Shown piece after piece: positions 54,101-62,074 of a DNA stretch of 64,000 nt. The stretch is from an uncultured Anaerolineae bacterium (GTDB taxonomy: Bacteria > Chloroflexota > Anaerolineae > Promineifilales > Promineifilaceae). The stretch is from positions 1-64,000 of the forward strand of contig CAJQMR010000004.1 of NCBI GenBank assembly GCA_905479495.1. Direction: 5' to 3'. Every line of letters begins with the position of its first letter. Position 1 is the stretch's first letter. Position numbers and translations under genes: made by a program. The notes under the pieces are model-generated. The model made no database searches, was not told the DNA's origin, and worked only from the letters and a program-made list of their open reading frames with translations.

Positions 54101-54660
54101 CCATCGGCCTACACCAATTGGCGATGCTGTACCGCATGAAAGAGGATTACGAGACGGCGCTGGCCCGCAGCCAGGCGGCCGAGGCGTTGGCCCGCAAAGT
54201 AAAAAATGAAGCGTTGACGGCGGCGACGTTGCACGAGCAGGGGATTATCTACAACCAGATGGCGCGAGCGGCTGATGATGAAAAGAGGGGGGAATTGCGG
54301 GAAACGGCCGTTTCCCGCTTCCAGGACAGCATTGCCATTGAACGCCGCATCGGGAATGAAGCCGGGGCCGCCAGCACCCTGAACGAATTGGGCAAACTGC
54401 TGCTGGATGCCGGACAAATGAATGAGGCTATCACCGCCTTTAATGAAGCATTGGCAACCTATCGAAAAACAAATAATCCTAAAATGGCATTAAGCCTTGA
54501 ATTCCTGGGCAGTGTTCACGAGTGGCAGGGACAGTACGCGGCGGCGCTGTCCAAGTATCGGGAGGCGTTGGCGTTGAAGCAAAAATACGCATCTCCACAA
54601 GGGATTGCCATCACCGAAAACAACATCGCCCGCGTCCAGGCCAAATTAGGCGGCAGCTAG
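51166..54660 (+). CDS. CHAT protease - STAND NTPase - TPR protein
   Basis: This 1164-residue protein joins a CHAT (caspase-like) peptidase domain (about 60-375), a STAND/NB-ARC-like NTPase (about 405-700; P-loop Gly-Ile-Gly-Gly-Leu-Gly-Lys442-Ser-Ser, Walker B Ile-Val-Phe-Asp-Asn-Phe-Glu), a helical region, and C-terminal TPR repeats (about 870-1160). The CHAT dyad is His235 (Tyr-Thr-Gly-His-Gly) and Cys287 (Ser-Gly-Cys-Gln-Thr-Ala). Such proteins sense a partner through the TPRs, switch with NTP, and cleave targets; many act in antiviral or cell-death systems. Two palindromic elements are inserted in frame (about residues 384-393 and 537-548). Only one ACGGCCGT occurs, near the 3' end, unlike its neighbours. 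Confidence 0.9.
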   Translation: MPLPQLIVEIQQTDKDRYLAVIRRDDSNAEVCRNTFTFDPDLLIDMEPQWMLDKAVPRTISDALRGDQTPSKYAETQANKLAEYGQRLYSFLFGDGTELQSFLKFNDAYAQSAHLTLALHGNAAVLWRLPWEYIHDGQDFLALHGKFQLSRRPHELGRLERDPIQLPLRLLVIISSPTDQAELNTEKEIGAIQEALDDAERNGLIQTYYLEDATLAEIGETLKTVNPHVIHYTGHGVFREDKDEPQNSRSYLALEKENGEAHLASIADLRPHLQHAPDLRLALLSGCQTAQTSGINAYSGVATGMLNAGIPAVVAMQFSILDSSGIHLARAFYGALAQGDSLAAAMQATRVALWQFDEGPGYDWGIPALYLRAQEMVLVDQTSVGAFRETPLPTSSTLINIGGLPLPRHFVGRKTELRQLRRALRDNQTKSVFIRGIGGLGKSSLAAKLAQRPGTELDGVLVIRCHEVDVLDIPGKLASFLQAQGVAGHADAGNLLLNPTLDPAERAQRAAQLVANRRYLIVFDNFESVMAVDEREPSATHLGGASHLTAYDIADKNLRGLLTGLLTANWRSLCLFTGRYRWRGYEAYTASDTALELHLPELTAPQALMLMNNLSRLRQETRAAKIAMYKKVGGHPKTIELLNGWLKDGQVSDLLNDARLDSLLTAEWEEYFLKRLLARLTDDEQAALTRLSIFQARLGAAELAYAGVAEAMVRRWLDLSLLQREAGAVQPLPPQLAALLETLPPAEQAKVRQQQQAPDSYTVHPVVADYLLGQTPAAARTELHRWAAVFYGQPFVAIARNHAAQTGQTWTDERIEWLARDRNGVVGQMVHRTDDMGQARGAMARALDWQRHLFAAGEVEAANEIVIAVWAVLARWGERDRAKGLLRRSIASLTSANQAVAQGNLATLLEQEGKLAEALTIHQELYETFAALDAKQQMATALGQMGSVYQNMGKLDEAIEKQEQARAIDKERSDEEGQAIGLHQLAMLYRMKEDYETALARSQAAEALARKVKNEALTAATLHEQGIIYNQMARAADDEKRGELRETAVSRFQDSIAIERRIGNEAGAASTLNELGKLLLDAGQMNEAITAFNEALATYRKTNNPKMALSLEFLGSVHEWQGQYAAALSKYREALALKQKYASPQGIAITENNIARVQAKLGGS
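52315..52342. repeat. Perfect 28-bp palindrome inside the CHAT gene
   Basis: GTAGGGGCGTTTCG is followed directly by its complement. It is read as Val-Gly-Ala-Phe-Arg-Glu-Thr-Pro-Leu-Pro in the linker between the CHAT and NTPase domains. A relative with GTAGGGGCGGGTC lies after the hydrolase gene at 59371. Confidence 0.85.
52776..52808. repeat. AAGTGCGACGCACC element inserted in frame in the STAND domain
   Basis: AAGTGCGACGCACC (52776-52789) and its complement (52795-52808) flank TCGGA. It is read as Pro-Ser-Ala-Thr-His-Leu-Gly-Gly-Ala-Ser-His-Leu, shortly after Walker B. It is the same family as the intergenic copies at 51099 and 55029, without the 15-bp centre. Confidence 0.85.
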
Positions 54661-54715
54661 CAAGTGCGGCACACCCTCCGCCCCAAGTGCGCCGCGCACC
54701 GGTTGTCTATCTATA

Positions 54716-54793
54716 CAGGTGTCATACCCGCGCAGGCGGGTATCCATCTTATTCACCCGACTGGATTCCCGCCTGGGCGGGAATGACAGGTGT
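54716..54793. repeat. Composite inverted repeat with CCCGC...GCGGG arms
   Basis: ACAGGTGTCATACCCGCGCA (from 54716) and an inverted partner ending GGGAATGACAGGTGT (to 54793) surround a short centre; each half is itself a hairpin (CCCGCGCAGGCGGG; CCCGCCTGGGCGGG). This is a widely seen type of dispersed element. The rest of 54661-55028 holds the 30-bp repeat at 54924 and no gene. Confidence 0.75.
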
Positions 54794-54923
54794 AAACTTT
54801 TTGTAAGGGAACAACTCTATTAAAAAAACAACCAGATGTTCTCATCGTAATACCCCAACTTGTCATTAGTATCTCCGAGAAATCCCTCTAACGCTAGCAT
54901 TGTTGAGCGATAGTAAAGGTTCC

Positions 54924-54953
54924 AGGGATGCTTCGGAGGACCTCAGCATGACA
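54924..54953. repeat. 30-bp dispersed repeat, second copy
   Basis: The block beginning AGGGATGCTTCGGAGGACCT is identical over 30 bp to 26904-26933. Both copies also share a nearby AATCCCTCTAA upstream. Confidence 0.85.
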
Positions 54954-55028
54954 TGTTTGAGTTGTTTAGGCACGTAAACTTAAGTATTAGGAAGGGGCAT
55001 TTGTATGATGATTGATGGTGTCGTGATC

Positions 55029-55076
55029 AAGTGCGACGCACCGGCGAACCGGGTTCGCATGAGGTGCGTCGCACTT
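55029..55076. repeat. AAGTGCGACGCACC palindromic element at the end of the kinase gene
   Basis: This nearly exact second copy of the 48-bp element at 51099 differs mainly in three central bases. It overlaps the stop codon of the minus-strand histidine kinase, whose TAA is read from the element's AAGTGC edge. Confidence 0.85.
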
Positions 55077-56244
55077 AGGTTGCGGGGAACGTCAGGGTAA
55101 AGGTGGTGGCCTGGTGGGGGGTGCTGCTGATGGTGATACGGCCGTTATGCGCCACCACCATCTGCTTCACAATTGCCAATCCCAGACCGCCCCCAGCCCC
55201 ACCGCTGTGCGTTCTGGCCCGGTCGCCGCGCCAGAAGCGTTCAAAAACAAAGGGCAAGTCTGCTTCGGGGATGCCTTCGCCCGTGTCCGTCACCTGGATT
55301 TCTACGCCATCGTCCACCAATTTGGCGCTGAGGCTGATACGGCCGTTTTCCGGCGTGTGTCTTAGTGCATTGACCACTAGATTGCTGAGCACCTGGTCCA
55401 ATCGACCAGCGTCCCCTTGAATGTGAGTATTTTGGGGAAGAACGGCCGTTTCCACCCCAAGTTCCACCCCCTGCGCCTCAGCCTGGCCAGAAAAGCTCGT
55501 GGCCACATCGGCCAGCAGGTCGGCCACGTTGACTGGTTCCATCTTTAGGGGCAGCTGCCCGGCATCAGCCAAAGAAAGCGTATGCAGATCGGTAACCAAT
55601 CGAGCCAGCAGCCGGGTTTCGTCCAGCGTGGCTTCGATGTGTTCCGGCGTCGGTTCGTACACGCCATCCAGCACGCCTTCCAGATTGCCCTGGATGATGT
55701 GCAGCGGCGTGCGCAGCTCGTGGGCCACGTCAGCGGTGAGGTTGCGCCGCTGCTGGTCGGCCCGCTCCAGTTCTTCGGTCATGTTGTTGAAGGAGTGGGC
55801 CAGACGGGTGAACTCGTTCCGCCTGGGGAACTCCGGTACGCGCACGCTCAGGTCACCTTCGGCCACGGCGTCAGCGGCGTTCATGATGGCCGCCAGGGGA
55901 GTAGCCACGCGGCGAAAGGTGCGATAAGCCAGGACCACAGCCAGCAGCGGCAAGGCCAGCGCCAGCCCACAGCCGCTGATCCAGACGATAACGGCCGTTC
56001 CCGCATTCCCCTGCGCCAGTCGCGTAATTAACATAGCGACAATCGTCATGCCACCGGCAACAAGCGTGACCAACAAACCAAACAACGTCAGAAAGCGAAA
56101 AAACATGCCCCGTCGGCCCCGCCAGTGGGCCTGCTCTGAAGATCGACGCAAATGGTCCGGCAGCTCCCAACCTTCACGTTCCCAGGGTGGCCCGCCGCGA
56201 TAATTGCGCCAATTCTTGTCGCGCCAGTTTTTGTTAGGCTTCAC
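55075..56244 (-). CDS. Sensor histidine kinase
   Basis: The 389-residue membrane kinase has two spans (about 47-69 and 83-106), a HAMP domain (about 108-160), HisKA with the standard phosphoacceptor in Asp-Val-Ala-His-Glu-Leu-Arg-Thr-Pro (about residue 175), and HATPase_c (N box Asn-Leu-Val-Val-Asn-Ala; G1 Asp-Thr-Gly-Glu-Gly-Ile; G2 Gly-Gly-Leu-Gly-Leu). There is almost no extracytoplasmic loop, so it may sense a membrane signal. It overlaps the response regulator gene by 4 nt. A repeat supplies its stop codon. Confidence 0.93.
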   Translation of the reverse strand: MKPNKNWRDKNWRNYRGGPPWEREGWELPDHLRRSSEQAHWRGRRGMFFRFLTLFGLLVTLVAGGMTIVAMLITRLAQGNAGTAVIVWISGCGLALALPLLAVVLAYRTFRRVATPLAAIMNAADAVAEGDLSVRVPEFPRRNEFTRLAHSFNNMTEELERADQQRRNLTADVAHELRTPLHIIQGNLEGVLDGVYEPTPEHIEATLDETRLLARLVTDLHTLSLADAGQLPLKMEPVNVADLLADVATSFSGQAEAQGVELGVETAVLPQNTHIQGDAGRLDQVLSNLVVNALRHTPENGRISLSAKLVDDGVEIQVTDTGEGIPEADLPFVFERFWRGDRARTHSGGAGGGLGLAIVKQMVVAHNGRITISSTPHQATTFTLTFPAT

Positions 56245-56933
56245 GCGGGCACCTCGTCGTTAAATTTGTAGCCGATGCCGTAAACCGTGATGATGTAAAT
56301 GGGGTTCGAGGGGTCTGGCTCCAGCTTGCGCCGCAGGTTTTTCACATGGGCATCAATGCTGCGCTCGTAGCTGTCTTGCGAGAAGCCATGCAGCCGATCT
56401 AGCAGCTGCTCCCGGCTCAGCGTCTGGCCGGGATGCTGGGCCAAAATCGCCAGCAGATTAAATTCAATGCGGGTGAGCTGCAACGTTTCCCCGGCGCGGC
56501 TGACGCGGTGGCCGTTAAGGTCAATTTCAATGTCGCCTGCCTGGATGAATTCGGTAGGGACCAGCCCACCCCGTACCCGGCGCAGCACGGCGCGCACGCG
56601 GGCCACCAGCTCACGGGGTGAAAATGGCTTGGTGATGTAATCATCCGCGCCCAACTCCAGACCAATGAGCCGGTCGGTTTCGTCGATGCGCGCCGTGAGC
56701 ATAATGATAGGCACGTCGGATTCGCGGCGCAGGGTGCGGCAAACGTCCAACCCGTCCAGCTCTGGCAGGTTGAGATCGAGCACCACCATGTCTGGTTTTT
56801 CGCTGCGGGCAATGGTAAGGGCAGTACGGCCGTCCCCAGCCGTCAGCACCGCATAACCGCTGCGCTCCAAATAATCCCGCGCCAGCTTTACGATTTTTGG
56901 TTCGTCGTCAACAACCAGGATGCGTTCGTTCAT
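56241..56933 (-). CDS. OmpR/PhoB-family response regulator
   Basis: The 230-residue regulator has a receiver domain (acidic pair Asp9-Asp10, phosphoacceptor Asp53 in Val-Val-Leu-Asp-Leu, Lys in Thr-Lys-Pro-Phe) and a C-terminal winged helix (Leu-Thr-Arg-Ile-Glu-Phe-Asn-Leu-Leu, Val-Tyr-Gly-Ile-Gly-Tyr-Lys-Phe). It is the partner of the overlapping kinase. The ATG at 56933 fits the receiver start; an in-frame TTG 27 nt earlier is unlikely. Targets are unknown; nearby membrane genes are candidates. Confidence 0.94.
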   Translation of the reverse strand: MNERILVVDDEPKIVKLARDYLERSGYAVLTAGDGRTALTIARSEKPDMVVLDLNLPELDGLDVCRTLRRESDVPIIMLTARIDETDRLIGLELGADDYITKPFSPRELVARVRAVLRRVRGGLVPTEFIQAGDIEIDLNGHRVSRAGETLQLTRIEFNLLAILAQHPGQTLSREQLLDRLHGFSQDSYERSIDAHVKNLRRKLEPDPSNPIYIITVYGIGYKFNDEVPA

Positions 56934-56969
56934 AAGCAAAGTGTGTCGGAAAAGTCCCAATCTGCCAAA

Positions 56970-57647
56970 TTACCTGCTGGCAACGCCCTTGATTAAAAGC
57001 CACAAACTAAGCCCAAATTCGGCAATGAATCCCAGCGGATAGCTCACGTAGGTAATTGCGCTCAAATCTGGGAGCAGGAAATATTGAAGAAAAGTCAGCA
57101 GCCAGGTAGCACAATGGATCATCAACACTATGCCCAAAATTTTGGGGAGGAAGCCCGACTTAAAAACCAAATAACCAAGCGGAAAGAGCCAGGCACCATA
57201 AAATAGCTGGGCGATCATGAATCCGTTTTTGTGTAAATCCAGAAATAACAGTGCCAGTGCTTGCAGTTGATTGACCTGGAATACGTTTAAGTAATCAGCG
57301 CCGCTCAAAAGCAGCTGGCTGCCAATCAGAAAAAGATCGCTAAAACTTTGGATAGCGACACCAGCCAAGTTTAATAACAAGAACAGCAAAGCCATGTTTT
57401 TATTGACCGGTTTTAGCAACGTGTATAAAGTCCAGGCTGCCAAAAGAAATAACACAGCCGCAAGCAGATCGCTCATAAAACCAATACGAAATTGCCACCC
57501 AGAAGCCATCATATTTTGGGCGGTGACTGCGGCATCTCCGAATACAATAAGGCTAGAACGTCCAATCACATCGGCGAAGACGTGAATGACGATGTAAATA
57601 AGATACAGGAACCCTGCCATTCTTGCGGTTTTGTTGTTTGTATTCAT
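56970..57647 (-). CDS. DUF4386 membrane protein
   Basis: A 225-residue protein with six hydrophobic spans, matching DUF4386 (Lys-x-Ala-Arg-Met-Ala-Gly-Phe-Leu-Tyr-Leu-Ile near the start, and a Phe-x-Gly-x-Trp-Leu-Phe-Pro-Leu-Gly-Tyr-Leu segment). Function is unknown. The ATG at 57647 follows a GAGG by 11 nt. It lies 20 nt after the methyltransferase-like gene and just upstream of the two-component genes on the same strand, so all four may be co-transcribed. Confidence 0.8.
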   Translation of the reverse strand: MNTNNKTARMAGFLYLIYIVIHVFADVIGRSSLIVFGDAAVTAQNMMASGWQFRIGFMSDLLAAVLFLLAAWTLYTLLKPVNKNMALLFLLLNLAGVAIQSFSDLFLIGSQLLLSGADYLNVFQVNQLQALALLFLDLHKNGFMIAQLFYGAWLFPLGYLVFKSGFLPKILGIVLMIHCATWLLTFLQYFLLPDLSAITYVSYPLGFIAEFGLSLWLLIKGVASR

Positions 57648-57667
57648 TATGAACTCAACCTCACTTG

Positions 57668-58150
57668 TTAAAGCCAGCAACGCACGGCCGTTTGGTAATC
57701 AAGGTATTCAGCGCCAAACAATGCACGCAAATATTGCTCTTCACGGGCGATGACGCCCCAGCGTAAAACAAGATAAGCTGGCAGCAACGTAATCAACAAC
57801 CACCAACTGCTCAGCGCCAGTCCAACACCCAGCTGAATCAGGAGAAACGCCAGGTACATTGGGTTGCGGCTGAAGCGATATGGCCCTGTTTTTATAATTT
57901 GGGTCGTAGGCTGATCTGGATTTACGGCCGTATCCCACCGCTTAAACGTGCCATCAGCCCAAAACATCAATCCTAAACTGCCGCTGATGAGGCTCAGACC
58001 CAGCCAGATGGCAGCGACGCTGCCAGAAAAAGAAAACGGCCATAAAAGTTGCAGCAGCAGCCCCGTCACAATCGTGATTAAAAATAGCTGTGGCGGTTTT
58101 ACAATCACGTTTACCCCAATTTGTTTTTGTTGTGTTACTTCCGTCATCAT
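57668..58150 (-). CDS. Isoprenylcysteine carboxyl methyltransferase-family protein
   Basis: The 160-residue membrane protein has four to five spans and the ICMT/phospholipid methyltransferase signature Gly-Pro-Tyr-Arg-Phe-Ser-Arg-Asn-Pro-Met-Tyr-Leu, followed by Glu-Glu-x-Tyr-Leu at the SAM-binding end. Bacterial members methylate lipids or unknown small molecules with SAM. It is the first gene of a minus-strand group and is divergent from the lipoprotein hydrolase gene. Confidence 0.87.
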   Translation of the reverse strand: MMTEVTQQKQIGVNVIVKPPQLFLITIVTGLLLQLLWPFSFSGSVAAIWLGLSLISGSLGLMFWADGTFKRWDTAVNPDQPTTQIIKTGPYRFSRNPMYLAFLLIQLGVGLALSSWWLLITLLPAYLVLRWGVIAREEQYLRALFGAEYLDYQTAVRCWL

Positions 58151-58198
58151 AATCGTTCCTTATTGTGCGCACACTTGATTTGGCGCTACGATCTGCCA

Positions 58199-59374
58199 AT
58201 GTCATTAAATTTGCGTTTTTACCCAATTGCCGGGTTGTTTTTGACCCTTGTTTTACTGATCAGTTGTGAAACGGCCGTTACAACCGTACCCACCACATCA
58301 TCAGCCAACACCTTCGCCACCGCCACACCTACAGCCAAATCCGGGGTGGCTGTCACTGTGATCATGACGGTAACGAGTTCGCCCACGCCAACAGCAGACA
58401 GCACAGCGATTCCCGCGATACCCATGCCGCTGCCCACGCCAACACCCCATCCCATGGCCCCCTACACCATTGCTGGCCTGCGCCAGCGCAACTATCCTCG
58501 CGGCACCATTGAGATCGCTTCCTGGATGGCAGATGAAGAATATTTTGATAAGTACGCCATCACTTATCCCAGCGACGGCTTAACCATCAGCGGTATTTTG
58601 CAAATCCCAAAAGGTGAAGGGCCATTTCCGGTCATCATCCTGAACCACGGCTACCACGAGCGGGACAGCTATTTTTCCGGCGCAGGCACCTGGCAGCAGG
58701 CGGAATATTTGAACTACCGTGGCTACCTCACCATCGCGCCTGATTACCGCAGTTGGGGCAAATCAGACAGCGGCCCCAGTTTCTTTCATACCGGTCTGGT
58801 GGCGGATGTTTTAAATTTGCTTGCCTCGTTGCCCTCGCTACCACAGGCAGACACCAGCCGAGTGGGCATGTGGGGGCACAGCATGGGCGGCGGCATTACC
58901 ACCAAAGTTTTAACGGTAACTGATGCGGTAAAAGCGGCCGTTTTACACGCCCCCAACTCCGCCAACGACGCCGACCTCATTGCCCGCTGGGGTCCCGGCT
59001 GTGTACCTGACCAGGCCGAAGTTGTGGAATGCAATCTTGGGGAAGTCATCCCCGCTAACTTGCCTGAGGAACTTCTGAATGCCTATCTTGCCGCTGCCAG
59101 CAGCCCCGAGATGCTGCAACAAATCGCGCCAATCTATCATCTGGACTATGTGTCCGCGCCGGTGCAAATTCACATTGGCCTGGCCGATGGTGCCGAGGCG
59201 GAACAAACACCACCGGATTGGGCACCCGCGCTCCATGAAGCGTTACTGGCAGCAGGCAAAGAAAGTACGCTTTTTACCTATCCAGATCAAGGACATTTCT
59301 TCAACGGGCCAGACTGGAACGAGATGATGCAGCGCACGGCCGATTTTTTTGACACCTATCTGTCAGGTGAGTAG
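58199..59374 (+). CDS. Lipoprotein alpha/beta hydrolase, paralog of the 34636-35760 gene
   Basis: The 391-residue product starts with a lipoprotein signal ending Leu-Leu-Ile-Ser-Cys, a Thr/Pro-rich linker (about 22-85) and an alpha/beta hydrolase domain: Leu-Asn-His-Gly-Tyr, nucleophile Gly-His-Ser-Met-Gly-Gly-Gly, and His in Gln-Gly-His-Phe-Phe. The ATG at 58199 is chosen at the start of the signal; 26 upstream residues do not fit. Like its paralog it should sit on the outer face of the membrane. Substrate unknown. Confidence 0.85.
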   Translation: MSLNLRFYPIAGLFLTLVLLISCETAVTTVPTTSSANTFATATPTAKSGVAVTVIMTVTSSPTPTADSTAIPAIPMPLPTPTPHPMAPYTIAGLRQRNYPRGTIEIASWMADEEYFDKYAITYPSDGLTISGILQIPKGEGPFPVIILNHGYHERDSYFSGAGTWQQAEYLNYRGYLTIAPDYRSWGKSDSGPSFFHTGLVADVLNLLASLPSLPQADTSRVGMWGHSMGGGITTKVLTVTDAVKAAVLHAPNSANDADLIARWGPGCVPDQAEVVECNLGEVIPANLPEELLNAYLAAASSPEMLQQIAPIYHLDYVSAPVQIHIGLADGAEAEQTPPDWAPALHEALLAAGKESTLFTYPDQGHFFNGPDWNEMMQRTADFFDTYLSGE

Positions 59375-59400
59375 GGGCGGGTCTGAGACCCGCTCCCTAC
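59371..59400 (+). terminator. GTAGGGGCGGGTC hairpin after the hydrolase gene
   Basis: GTAGGGGCGGGTC (59371-59383) pairs with GACCCGCTCCCTAC with one bulge. The stop codon of the hydrolase lies at its edge. There is no T run; it separates two convergent genes. Confidence 0.5.
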
Positions 59401-59406
59401 CGCCAA

Positions 59407-59847
59407 TCACACGGTCATGACAGGTTCGTCGTCATCGTCGTTCATCCATTTGGGGCTTTTTTCCGAGCCGGGGCCATGATGGCCATGTTTATGATGCCCC
59501 CACGGACCACGCCCCCACGGGCCACCGCGATGTCGCCAGCGACGGCCGACAATCAACCGCATGAAGATCATCGCCAGCAAGAAAAAGAAGCCAATCCTGA
59601 AGAAGATGGCAAAGATGCCCATGATGCCCAATGCGCCCCAGCCGAAGAAACGGCCGTGTCCATCATAATAAGGTGCAACGGGCGGAACGGCCGTTTCCGC
59701 GCCTTCTTCACTTGATTCACTGGCCTGCGCCTGTAAACCAGCGGCGTACCCTTCATAATAAGCGGCCCGGCTGCGATTGCTCAGGCCACCAAACAAACCC
59801 ATCAGCAACAGGATGAGTAAACCGACGCCAAAAATTCTACGAAACAT
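59407..59847 (-). CDS. Membrane protein with His/Gly-rich C-terminus, 146 residues
   Basis: An N-terminal signal or anchor (4-22), a polar Ala/Glu-rich loop, a second hydrophobic stretch (about 72-103), then Arg-Arg-Trp-Arg-His-Arg-Gly-Gly, a His-rich block (His-His-Lys-His-Gly-His-His) and an acidic tail (four Asp in a row). The His and Asp runs could bind metal. A strong AAGGAG precedes the ATG at 59847. Family unknown. Confidence 0.7.
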   Translation of the reverse strand: MFRRIFGVGLLILLLMGLFGGLSNRSRAAYYEGYAAGLQAQASESSEEGAETAVPPVAPYYDGHGRFFGWGALGIMGIFAIFFRIGFFFLLAMIFMRLIVGRRWRHRGGPWGRGPWGHHKHGHHGPGSEKSPKWMNDDDDEPVMTV

Positions 59848-60108
59848 CTGAATCTCCTTTTATTTTTATCCGCAGATTTCGCAGATAGGCGCAGATTTCT
59901 CTGTTACCTCTGTGTCCTCTGTGGCTTACTAAATTTCAATGTTGGCAGTATGCGCCACAATCTTGAAGAAATTGTGAACAGGTGAAGGAAAGGTGGTGAA
60001 GACGGTGGTAGAATGGGTGGGACGAGTGAAAAGTAAAAAGTGAGAAGTGAAAGGTATTTTAGCCTGCGGGCTTCAGCCCCAGGTTTTATGAAAAATTTGG
60101 AGGTATTC

Positions 60109-61095
60109 ATGTCTAAAATTCGTTGGGGATTGCTTTCAACGGCCAATATTAACCGCCGGTTGATTCCGGCCATTCGCGCTTCGGCACGGGGCGAACTGGT
60201 AGCGGTGGCCAGCCGCAGCCAGGCTTCGGCCCAGGCGTATGCCGACCAGTGGGGCATCCCCCAGGCGTTTAGCAGCTACGAGGCAATGCTGGCTTCGGAC
60301 GCGGTGGATGCCGTTTACATTAGCCTGCCCAACCACCTGCACGCGGAATGGTCGATTAAGGCGATGCAGCAGGGCAAGCATGTGCTGTGCGAAAAACCAT
60401 TTGCCCTGACGCTGGCTGAAGTGGATGAAATGATCGCCGTATCTAAGCAAACTGGCCGCATTTTGACCGAGGCGTTTATGTACCGACATCATCCCCAAAC
60501 CAAAATTGCGGGCGAGATGGTGCAGAACGGCCGTCTCGGGCGCATTACCGTGGTTCGAGGCGTTTTTAACTTTGCCTTCGACACGCGGGAAAATATTCGG
60601 CTGGTGCCAGAATGGGGCGGCGGTGGTTTGTGGGATGTGGGTGTTTATCCGATCAGCATGGCCCAGTACATCATGGGCGGCCCGCCGCAGCAGGTTTTTG
60701 GCAACCAATGGATCGGCGAAAGTGGCGTAGATGAGGTGTTTTCTGGGCAGATGACTTACGCCGATGACAAAGTGGCCCAGATCAGCTGTTCGTTCTGCAC
60801 ACCGTTCCACACCTTTGTTGAAATCCTTGGCACCGAAGGACGGCTCACCATGAATCGGCCGTTTATTGGCCACAATGATGGTGAACGCCAGCTTATGTTT
60901 TATCCCAAAGACGGCGAGCCAGAAGAGATTGCTGTGCCGGAGAAGGAACTGTATCTGGGTGAAGTGGAAGATATGCACGCGGTGATTTTAGACGGCCGTT
61001 CCCCCTACCTCAGCCTGGCCGAAACGCGTAATCACGTCAAAACCGTCCTGGCCTTGTACCAGTCGGCCCAGACCGGCCAAATTGTAACGCTTTAG
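60109..61095 (+). CDS. Gfo/Idh/MocA-family oxidoreductase
   Basis: The 328-residue protein is a NAD(P)-dependent oxidoreductase that usually acts on sugars or inositols. It has the N-terminal Rossmann strand with Gly-Leu-Leu-Ser-Thr-Ala, the active Lys in Cys-Glu-Lys-Pro near residue 92, and Tyr-Arg-His-His-Pro and Asp-Val-Gly-Val-Tyr in the C-terminal domain, as in the family's dehydrogenase members. GGAGG lies 6 nt before the ATG at 60109. It is a single-gene unit flanked by repeats; the substrate is unknown. Confidence 0.9.
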   Translation: MSKIRWGLLSTANINRRLIPAIRASARGELVAVASRSQASAQAYADQWGIPQAFSSYEAMLASDAVDAVYISLPNHLHAEWSIKAMQQGKHVLCEKPFALTLAEVDEMIAVSKQTGRILTEAFMYRHHPQTKIAGEMVQNGRLGRITVVRGVFNFAFDTRENIRLVPEWGGGGLWDVGVYPISMAQYIMGGPPQQVFGNQWIGESGVDEVFSGQMTYADDKVAQISCSFCTPFHTFVEILGTEGRLTMNRPFIGHNDGERQLMFYPKDGEPEEIAVPEKELYLGEVEDMHAVILDGRSPYLSLAETRNHVKTVLALYQSAQTGQIVTL

Positions 61096-61102
61096 TTTAA
61101 CG

Positions 61103-61158
61103 GGACGCAGATAAACGCAGGTTTAAGAAATCAGCGTCATCTGCGTTTATCAGCGTCC
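61103..61158. repeat. GGACGCAGATAAACGCAG inverted repeat
   Basis: The 18-bp arm at 61103-61120 pairs with 61141-61158 with one mismatch. It lies between convergent genes and may stop both. The phosphoesterase stop codon touches it. Confidence 0.7.
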
Positions 61159-62033
61159 TATTTCTCTGGGCAGCGTTGTTCGGTGACGATCGCGCCGTCA
61201 TCAGTGAGGCTGAGGCGGATGTGATGGTGGAAAATACGGCCGTTCTCCCCAAAAATCCTCGGTACACGAGCAGCATTCAGGTAATGAACGCCATCTTGCT
61301 CCAGATGCCAGGGGCGCTGCCCGCCTCCTTTGACATGATGGTGCATGTGTCCGGCCACCACAGCCAGCACCGTTTTCCCTTTCTGTTGGGCAAATTCAAT
61401 CGCTTCGCGTAAATCGGAATCGCCAAAGTCGCCTGCTTCAGGCCAAAAATCATTGCCCCACATAGCGTCACGGCTGGCTCCCAGGCCAGTTGGGCCATTG
61501 TGCGCCAGAAAGATGAGCCGCTGGCTAGAAGTCTCATCTACCAGTTGGCAGAGCCGCGCTGCCGATTCAGCCATTGTGCTAATGCCAAATTGGCGCTGGA
61601 GTTGTGGTTGACAGTGCAGCACAGAACCACCCATAGCAAACGGCCGTGCCACAATCACCGCCACATCGTCACAGCCCGGTACTAAATGCGCCGAGTAGCC
61701 ACCCACCTGTACATTGCCCAACGCTTGCTGCCACTGCCGTAGGCGACGGGGCTGTCCCCAGGCCAGCCAGCGGCGCAGTCGGGGCCACTGCTTGATTTCG
61801 GCCAAAAGCTGCGGCGCAGTCAACGTATCGTGGTTGCCAGGGATGATGAGGGTGGGCTTTTGCAGCCGGGCCAGCTGCCGGGCAACGGCCAAACCCTCAT
61901 GGGGCCAGTAGTTGGCCAGATCGCCAGTACAAAGCAGCAAATCGTAGTCAGATTGGTTGAACTGGGTGACGTCGTGCTGGTTAAACTGGCGGTGAATGTC
62001 GCCGATGAGGGCAATCTGGACGGGTGTTTTCAT
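61158..62033 (-). CDS. Metallophosphoesterase (TIGR04168-like)
   Basis: A 291-residue calcineurin-like phosphoesterase. Metal motifs are in order: Gly-Asp-Ile-His, Cys-Thr-Gly-Asp-Leu, Gly-Asn-His-Asp, Ala-His-Asn-Gly and Gly-His-Met-His-His. Length and the Asn-His-Asp-Thr spacing recall the TIGR04168 family known from cyanobacteria and plants. The natural substrate is not known. It lies downstream of the candidate selenoprotein gene on the same strand, with a 53-bp palindrome between. Confidence 0.88.
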   Translation of the reverse strand: MKTPVQIALIGDIHRQFNQHDVTQFNQSDYDLLLCTGDLANYWPHEGLAVARQLARLQKPTLIIPGNHDTLTAPQLLAEIKQWPRLRRWLAWGQPRRLRQWQQALGNVQVGGYSAHLVPGCDDVAVIVARPFAMGGSVLHCQPQLQRQFGISTMAESAARLCQLVDETSSQRLIFLAHNGPTGLGASRDAMWGNDFWPEAGDFGDSDLREAIEFAQQKGKTVLAVVAGHMHHHVKGGGQRPWHLEQDGVHYLNAARVPRIFGENGRIFHHHIRLSLTDDGAIVTEQRCPEK

Positions 62034-62074
62034 GACGCGTAATTATGGCACACTGTTTCACAGAAATCACAAGT

